A stretch of 50,373 nucleotides of DNA from assembly GCF_001635685.1 (NCBI RefSeq), contig NZ_LWFF01000324.1:1-50373 (forward strand), written 5' to 3'. The notes under the pieces are model-generated. The model saw nothing but the letters and a program-made list of their open reading frames with translations. It was not told where the DNA came from and did not search any database. Shown here in pieces: positions 45,827 through 50,373 of this stretch (position 1 is its first letter; every line of letters starts with the position of its first letter). The stretch is from Erythrobacter sp. HI0063 (GTDB lineage Bacteria > Pseudomonadota > Alphaproteobacteria > Sphingomonadales > Sphingomonadaceae). The position numbers were made by a program, and so were the translations under genes.

Positions 45827-48800
45827 TCATTTCTCTACCAGAGCTTCGAGAATGGAGATCGCCGCGCGAGCCGGTTCGGCGAAGGGTTTGTCCGGGCTGG
45901 CCAGCCACCGATCGTCGCTCGCGACGAGCCCGACCGCTTCCAGAGCGTCTTCGTCCGCTTCCGCCGGCGTAAGGGCTATCGCCTTGGGGCCGGCATTCAC
46001 GGCGCGGATACCGGTTTCGAGTGCGAGTATCGTCAGCAGGGCCAGATCGATCAGCGACTGCGCGGCGTCCGGCAAAGGTCCGAACCGGTCGGCCAGTTCC
46101 GCTTCGAACGCATCCAGCTCGGCGCGCTCGCTCAATCGGGCGAGGCGGATGTAGAGATTGAGGCGCACCTCTTCTTCGGGAATCCAGTCGGGCGGGAACG
46201 CACCCGTGATGCCGGTACGGATTTCGGGACGCCATTCGCGTTGCGCTTCGCCGCGCGCCCGACGAAGCGCCCCTTCGAGCAAATGCTGGTAGAGATCGAT
46301 GCCGATCAATTTCATGTGCCCGGCCTGCGCATCGCTCAGAATATCGCCCGCTCCGCGCTGATCGAGATCGGCGCTGGCGATCGAGAAACCGGAGCCGAGC
46401 TGATCGAAGGTTTCGAGCGTGCGCAGACGCTTCTCGCTCGCTTGCGAAATCGTTTCCTCAGCTGTGGTCAGGATCACCTGCCCGCGCCTTCGCCCCCGCC
46501 CCACGCGTCCGCGCAGTTGATGCAATTGCGCAAGGCCGAACCGATCCGATCGCCAGACGATCATCGTGTTGGCCCGCGGCACGTCGAGCCCGGCCTCGAT
46601 GATATTGGTCGCAAGCAGGATATCCCCATCACCTGCCGCGAACCGGACCATCGCCTCGTCCAGTTCGCCACCGGGCATCTTGCCGTGCACCTCGACGATG
46701 GTGAGATCGGGCGCGATCGTCTCGATCCGCTCTCGCATGGCGTCCAGATCGGCGATGCGCGGGACGACGACGAAGCTCTGCCCCTTGCGCATCTTTTCCC
46801 GGCGCAGTGCAAGGCCGATCGCCGGATCGTCGATCGTGCTGGTCGTGGTGCGGATCGGCTGGCGGCGGGCGGGCGGCGTGGCGATCACGGATACCTGTTG
46901 CAAGCCGATCATCGCCCGGTGCAGCGTGCGCGGAATGGGCGTCGCGCTCATCACCAGGAGATGGACGTCGGCGGCCTGTCGCAATTTCGCCTTGTCGGCT
47001 GCACCGAAGCGCTGTTCCTCGTCGATTACGACAAGGCCGAGCTTGGCATATTCGACCGACTTCCCGACGACCGCTGCGGTGCCGACGACCACGCCGATCG
47101 ATCCGTCCGCCAAACCCGCCATGACCGACTTCTTCTCCGCCGCGCTCGTCAGCCGGGACAGACCGGCGACCTTGACGCCGGTATCGGCGAAGCGGCGCGT
47201 AAATTCCTCCAGATGCTGGCGCGCCAGCACCGTGGTCGGCGCGGCCACGATAACCTGATAACCCGACAGCGCGGCGATCGCCGCGGCGCGCAGAGCCACT
47301 TCGGTCTTGCCGTAGCCGACATCGCCGATGACGAGCCGCTCCATCGGCTTGCCGGAAGCCAGATCGTCGCGCACCGAAGCGATGGCGCGCGCCTGATCGG
47401 ACGTCTCGTTATAGGGAAAGCCCGAGACGAAGCGTTCATAGGCCGAGGCATCGGGCTCCATCGCCGGGGCCGACTGCCTGGCCCGTTCTTCAGCCAGAGT
47501 GATCAGCGATTTCGCGGTTTCCGCGATCGCCTTGTCGATTTCCGCGCGGCGCTTGTTCCAGCCCGTGCCATCGAGCTTGTCCAGTTTCACGCTGTCGGCA
47601 TCGCCGCCGTAACGCCACAGCAGGGCCGCGTCGCTGGTGGGCACCAGACGCCGCGCTTCCTTTGCATATTCGAGCGCGATCACCTCGCCCCCCTGCGCTT
47701 CTGGCGCGGGTTCCAGACCGATAACTCTGGCAAAGCCGTGATCTTCGTGAATCACCAGATCGCCCGGCTGCAATTCCGCTCCGACAAGGCCGACCTGACG
47801 CGCAACGGAAGGCGAGGTATCGAGCAGCGCGCGCGAGCCCAGAATATCCGCCGCCGCAATGAGCGCGACATCGTCATCGCGCGCTCCGCGATCGAGCGGG
47901 GCGCACAGGAAATTGAGCGCATTGTCGTCTTTCGCGGATAAGGCGCGCAGGCTCTCGCAATGCTCGACGATTTCGAAGGCATGGCCCAGACGGCTGCGCA
48001 GAAACCGCAGGTCGCGCTCGCTGCCGACAATGGCGATAGCGCGACCCGCTTCGCGTTCGGACTTCAGAAAGCGTATGGCCGCCCGCGCCGGGGATTTCTT
48101 TTCCGCGAAGCGGGGAATCGCTTCGAGAGCGATCGAGGAACCATCGCTTTCCAACCGCCAGTTTTCGATCGCCGCCTGCCAGCGGGCGTCGTCGACGGCG
48201 TCCAGATCGGCCTTGCTCTCTTTCGCCGCACGCTGCGCGAGCTTTGCGAACCGCCTGCGCCGCTTTTCCGCCCTTGGCGACAGCAACAGGATGCCGGGTG
48301 TCATATGATCGACAAGCGTAGCCGTCGCGTCTCCCTCCGGCTCTGCCGCGCGGCCTATCGCAACCGCGTCGCAGGCATCGCTGCGCAATTGCGAGATGGC
48401 ATCGAAATGATGGATCGCTGCGATCCGGCCATCGGCCAGATCGATCCGCACGGGCTCTCCGGCATCGGCGGGATAGAGATCGATCACCTCGCCGCGAATT
48501 GCGATCTCGCCCGGCTCGTCGATGCGATCGTCGAGGAAATAGCCGAGTTCGATCGCATCTTCGCGAAAGTCGTCGGGATCGATCGGATCGCCGACGCGGA
48601 TGCAGGGTGGTTCGGCATCGAAAGCGTCTGCAGGGAGATAACGCCGCGCGGCGGCCTCTCCCGTGGTCACCACGACGAGATCCTTGTGTCCTTCGTCGGA
48701 CGAAAGCTGTCGCAGCCGCCGCAGCGCGGTGACGCGGTGGCCGACATTGGCTGGCGATGGCGGCGCATCGTCGCCCGGCAAGGTATCGCTTGCGGGAAGA

Positions 48801-48973
48801 TGGACAATCGTCACCTCCGGCAGCAGCGCCTCGAGCGCCGTGGCAAGGCTCTCGGCCTCGGTGTCGTCGTCGCACAGGTACAGCACCGGGCCATCGCCGA
48901 TATTTCGAACGATGCGCAGCACCTTTGCACCCATGCCGGTCACAGCGGCGCTTTCGTCGTCGGTCGAAGACAC
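45827..48973 (-). CDS. Mfd-family DEAD/DEAH helicase (divergent transcription-repair coupling factor)
   Basis: A 1,048-residue SF2 helicase with Mfd architecture: an N-terminal UvrB-like module (about 1-200), an RNA-polymerase-interaction-like segment (LQPGDLVIHEDHGFARVIGLE, about 401-421), a translocase with Walker A GDVGYGKTE (about 550), DEEQRFG (about 651), SATPIPRTL (about 676) and motif VI QLRGRVGRGRRRG, and a C-terminal TRCF domain (LNLYIRLARLSERAELDAFEAELADRFGPLP). It is shorter than typical Mfd (about 1,150) and differs at usually fixed sites (GTAAVVG instead of GTH, HEDHG instead of HVDHG). Many sphingomonads appear to have a second Mfd-like gene, so this may be the paralog. The start is a GTG at 48973. 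Confidence 0.85.
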   Translation of the reverse strand: MSSTDDESAAVTGMGAKVLRIVRNIGDGPVLYLCDDDTEAESLATALEALLPEVTIVHLPASDTLPGDDAPPSPANVGHRVTALRRLRQLSSDEGHKDLVVVTTGEAAARRYLPADAFDAEPPCIRVGDPIDPDDFREDAIELGYFLDDRIDEPGEIAIRGEVIDLYPADAGEPVRIDLADGRIAAIHHFDAISQLRSDACDAVAIGRAAEPEGDATATLVDHMTPGILLLSPRAEKRRRRFAKLAQRAAKESKADLDAVDDARWQAAIENWRLESDGSSIALEAIPRFAEKKSPARAAIRFLKSEREAGRAIAIVGSERDLRFLRSRLGHAFEIVEHCESLRALSAKDDNALNFLCAPLDRGARDDDVALIAAADILGSRALLDTSPSVARQVGLVGAELQPGDLVIHEDHGFARVIGLEPAPEAQGGEVIALEYAKEARRLVPTSDAALLWRYGGDADSVKLDKLDGTGWNKRRAEIDKAIAETAKSLITLAEERARQSAPAMEPDASAYERFVSGFPYNETSDQARAIASVRDDLASGKPMERLVIGDVGYGKTEVALRAAAIAALSGYQVIVAAPTTVLARQHLEEFTRRFADTGVKVAGLSRLTSAAEKKSVMAGLADGSIGVVVGTAAVVGKSVEYAKLGLVVIDEEQRFGAADKAKLRQAADVHLLVMSATPIPRTLHRAMIGLQQVSVIATPPARRQPIRTTTSTIDDPAIGLALRREKMRKGQSFVVVPRIADLDAMRERIETIAPDLTIVEVHGKMPGGELDEAMVRFAAGDGDILLATNIIEAGLDVPRANTMIVWRSDRFGLAQLHQLRGRVGRGRRRGQVILTTAEETISQASEKRLRTLETFDQLGSGFSIASADLDQRGAGDILSDAQAGHMKLIGIDLYQHLLEGALRRARGEAQREWRPEIRTGITGAFPPDWIPEEEVRLNLYIRLARLSERAELDAFEAELADRFGPLPDAAQSLIDLALLTILALETGIRAVNAGPKAIALTPAEADEDALEAVGLVASDDRWLASPDKPFAEPARAAISILEALVEK

Positions 48974-49033
48974 TGTCTGGAAGCCCTTTCGCGGCGCTGC
49001 GGGGCCAGGGAAGCGGCCGGTCGCGCACAGGAC

Positions 49034-49055
49034 AAAAGGCCCGAGAGACAGGGCC
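49034..49055 (-). terminator. Rho-independent terminator of the LacI-family gene
   Basis: On the minus strand GGCCC (49055-49051), loop of eight, GGGCC (49042-49038) and TTTT (49037-49034) follow the LacI-family stop at 49071 by 15 bases. The stem is short but pure GC with a clear T-run. Confidence 0.65.
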
Positions 49056-49070
49056 GTTCCCCGATCCGCG

Positions 49071-50099
49071 CTACCCTGTCTGCCGGACGACGAGGCGCGG
49101 CGGCATCACGATGCTTTCGGTTTCCTCGCCCGACAGTCGGCGGATCAGCAGATCGACCATCGCGAAGGCGCCCGCGCGTATGTCCTGGCGAACGGTGGTG
49201 AGCGGCGGAAATGTCTGGGCGGCCAGCGGGAGATCGTCGAACCCGATGATGCGCACCTCGTCGGGCACAGAGATGCCGAGCGCCTTCAGCCGCGCGAGAC
49301 TGGCGATGGCCAGCGTGTCGGTCGCGGCGAAGATGGCGTCTCCGGGCGCGAACGGACGATCGAGATTGGCGGCCACCTCCGCTTCCAGCCGATCGCTGGA
49401 GAGGTGGCTCGTGAGGGGTGTGATCGTCACGCCAAACCGGCCTGCCGCATCGAGCGCGCCGGCATAGCGAGCTGCGAATTCGACTGCGGATGTGTCGCCC
49501 AGAAAATAGATATGCCGCGCACCGCCAGCGATCAGCCGCTCGGTCGCAAGCCGCCCGCCCAGGCGGTTGTCCGTGCCGACCACGCAATGGCGCTGCCCTT
49601 CGGCATGATTGCCCCAGACGACCATCGGCAGATAGCCGTCGGCTGCATCCTCGATCCGGTCGAACTGGTCGGACTGGCCGATCACCAGCACTCCATCGAC
49701 CAATCCCGATCCGATGAAACGGTCCAGCCAGTCCTCGTCGCGTTCGGGGATCACGCGGCGCAGCATCAGGTCGTAGCCACGCTCGGTAAGTGCATCGGCG
49801 AGATGGCCCAGCAGCGTCATGAAGAAGGTGTCGGAAATCTGCTGTCTGCGATCGTGGCCCAGCGGGATGGCGATGCCGATGACGTCCGTCTTCTGGCGGC
49901 GCAGGCTGCTGGCCATCTTGTTCGGCCGGAAACCATGCTCGCGCGCGAGAGCGACGATGCGGTCGCGCGTGTCCGTGTTGACCAGGCTGTTGCCTGCAAG
50001 CGCCCGGCTGACAGTGCCTGCAGACACCCCGGCAATGCCCGCGAGATCGCTGAGGGTGCGGACGGCGGGGCGGCCCCTGGGTGTTTCTTTCGCGCTCAT
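49071..50099 (-). CDS. LacI-family transcriptional regulator
   Basis: A 342-residue repressor. The helix-turn-helix and hinge region (about residues 15-70) is TLSDLAGIAGVSAGTVSRALAG followed by FRPNKMASSLRRQKTDVIGIAIP. The periplasmic-binding-protein-like sensor domain follows, with GVLVIGQSD, GTDNRLGGRLATERLIAGGARHI and IFAATDTLAIASLARLKALGISVPDEVRIIGFDDLPLA. It probably senses a sugar and controls the adjacent transporter genes. The ATG is 21 bases after the MFS stop on the same strand, so they share an operon. A GC-rich terminator follows. Confidence 0.94.
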   Translation of the reverse strand: MSAKETPRGRPAVRTLSDLAGIAGVSAGTVSRALAGNSLVNTDTRDRIVALAREHGFRPNKMASSLRRQKTDVIGIAIPLGHDRRQQISDTFFMTLLGHLADALTERGYDLMLRRVIPERDEDWLDRFIGSGLVDGVLVIGQSDQFDRIEDAADGYLPMVVWGNHAEGQRHCVVGTDNRLGGRLATERLIAGGARHIYFLGDTSAVEFAARYAGALDAAGRFGVTITPLTSHLSSDRLEAEVAANLDRPFAPGDAIFAATDTLAIASLARLKALGISVPDEVRIIGFDDLPLAAQTFPPLTTVRQDIRAGAFAMVDLLIRRLSGEETESIVMPPRLVVRQTG

Positions 50100-50120
50100 C
50101 GTCCCAGCGTCTACACGCGA

Positions 50121-50373
50121 CTAGGTCGGCGGAACAGACGCGGCCTCCGACACGGCCCGTGCGGGACGTCCGCCTGCCTGCACGAACAGAGTCGCCACCG
50201 CGCCCAGAAGCATCAGCCCTCCTCCCAGCATCAGCGCATTGCGCGGATCGGAGCCCAGCAGAGGTTCGTAAATCAGCGGCATCGTCACCGTTTCGATCAG
50301 CATCGGAATCACGATGAACATGTTGAAGATACCCATATAGATGCCCGTTCGCGCAGGCGGAATCGCATCGGCC
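50121..50373 (-). CDS. MFS transporter, C-terminal end (cut by window edge)
   Basis: The last about 83 residues of a major facilitator transporter; the start lies beyond the window. Two membrane helices are visible (MGIFNMFIVIPMLIETVTMPLIY, and ALMLGGGLMLLGAVATLFV), preceded by PPARTGIYMG and followed by a short Ala/Arg-rich cytoplasmic tail. The GIYMGIFNMFIVIP pattern resembles the sugar:cation symporters (SLC45/GPH-like) often found with LacI regulators in sphingomonads and Caulobacter. Confidence 0.85.
   Translation of the reverse strand, partial: ADAIPPARTGIYMGIFNMFIVIPMLIETVTMPLIYEPLLGSDPRNALMLGGGLMLLGAVATLFVQAGGRPARAVSEAASVPPT

Noticed and set aside
42307..45972. A 1,221-codon open frame on the plus strand, antisense to the oxoprolinase gene
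   Set aside because: It is the mirror of a GC-rich coding frame, has no recognisable domains and is rich in Arg, His and Ala. The opposite strand has clear hydantoinase/oxoprolinase motifs throughout.

Overview
This is a GC-rich, densely coding stretch of a bacterial chromosome. It most likely comes from an alphaproteobacterium of the order Sphingomonadales, perhaps Erythrobacteraceae. That placement is inferred from gene content and protein style: several TonB-dependent receptors, the hemC-hemD-mic60-like block facing tsaD-gpsA, an Anbu proteasome-like locus, and a LacI regulator beside an MFS sugar transporter. I see no rRNA, tRNA, CRISPR array, insertion sequence or prophage. Coding density is very high, and many stop and start codons overlap.

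Layout: 1-383 is the 5' end of a TonB-dependent receptor (minus strand) with a hairpin in its leader. 688-2517 is typA. 2539-4704 (minus) holds a lipoprotein, an SDR oxidoreductase and a ZIP-like membrane protein. 4774-7113 is a second TonB-dependent receptor with its own terminator, divergent from putP and a gamma-glutamyltransferase (7406-10678). 10744-11418 is an extensin-like protein. 11420-15379 (minus) is a four-gene Anbu operon: ATP-grasp ligase, alpha-E protein, transglutaminase-like protease and Anbu. Next come an alpha/beta hydrolase and uvrB, then an AT-richer island with a higBA-type toxin-antitoxin pair (18723-19299), an S10 serine carboxypeptidase, a lipoprotein and dsbD.

The centre holds a UbiH-type monooxygenase, then the heme block (hemC, hemD, Mic60/mitofilin-like; minus), facing tsaD-gpsA-flippase (plus). 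31140-32697 is a tightly coupled trio: an OmpA-domain protein, a 45-residue membrane microprotein and a membrane-anchored helix-hairpin-helix protein. A single-domain response regulator follows. 33245-39526 is catabolic: gcdH, maiA and fahA on plus, an acyl-CoA dehydrogenase and enoyl-CoA hydratase on minus, and a thiolase on plus, covering aromatic amino acid, glutaryl-CoA and beta-oxidation chemistry.

39523-45720 (minus) is a putative 5-oxoproline utilisation operon: a fused 5-oxoprolinase, DUF969 and DUF979 membrane proteins, and a DUF2891 protein. The 5-oxoprolinase frame is interrupted by one in-frame TAG at the site of an expected Gln codon. Together with the gamma-glutamyltransferase at 8.9-10.7 kb, the window carries two steps of gamma-glutamyl/glutathione breakdown. 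The right end has a short, divergent Mfd-family helicase and a LacI regulator with the tail of an MFS transporter, probably the edge of a sugar-uptake locus.
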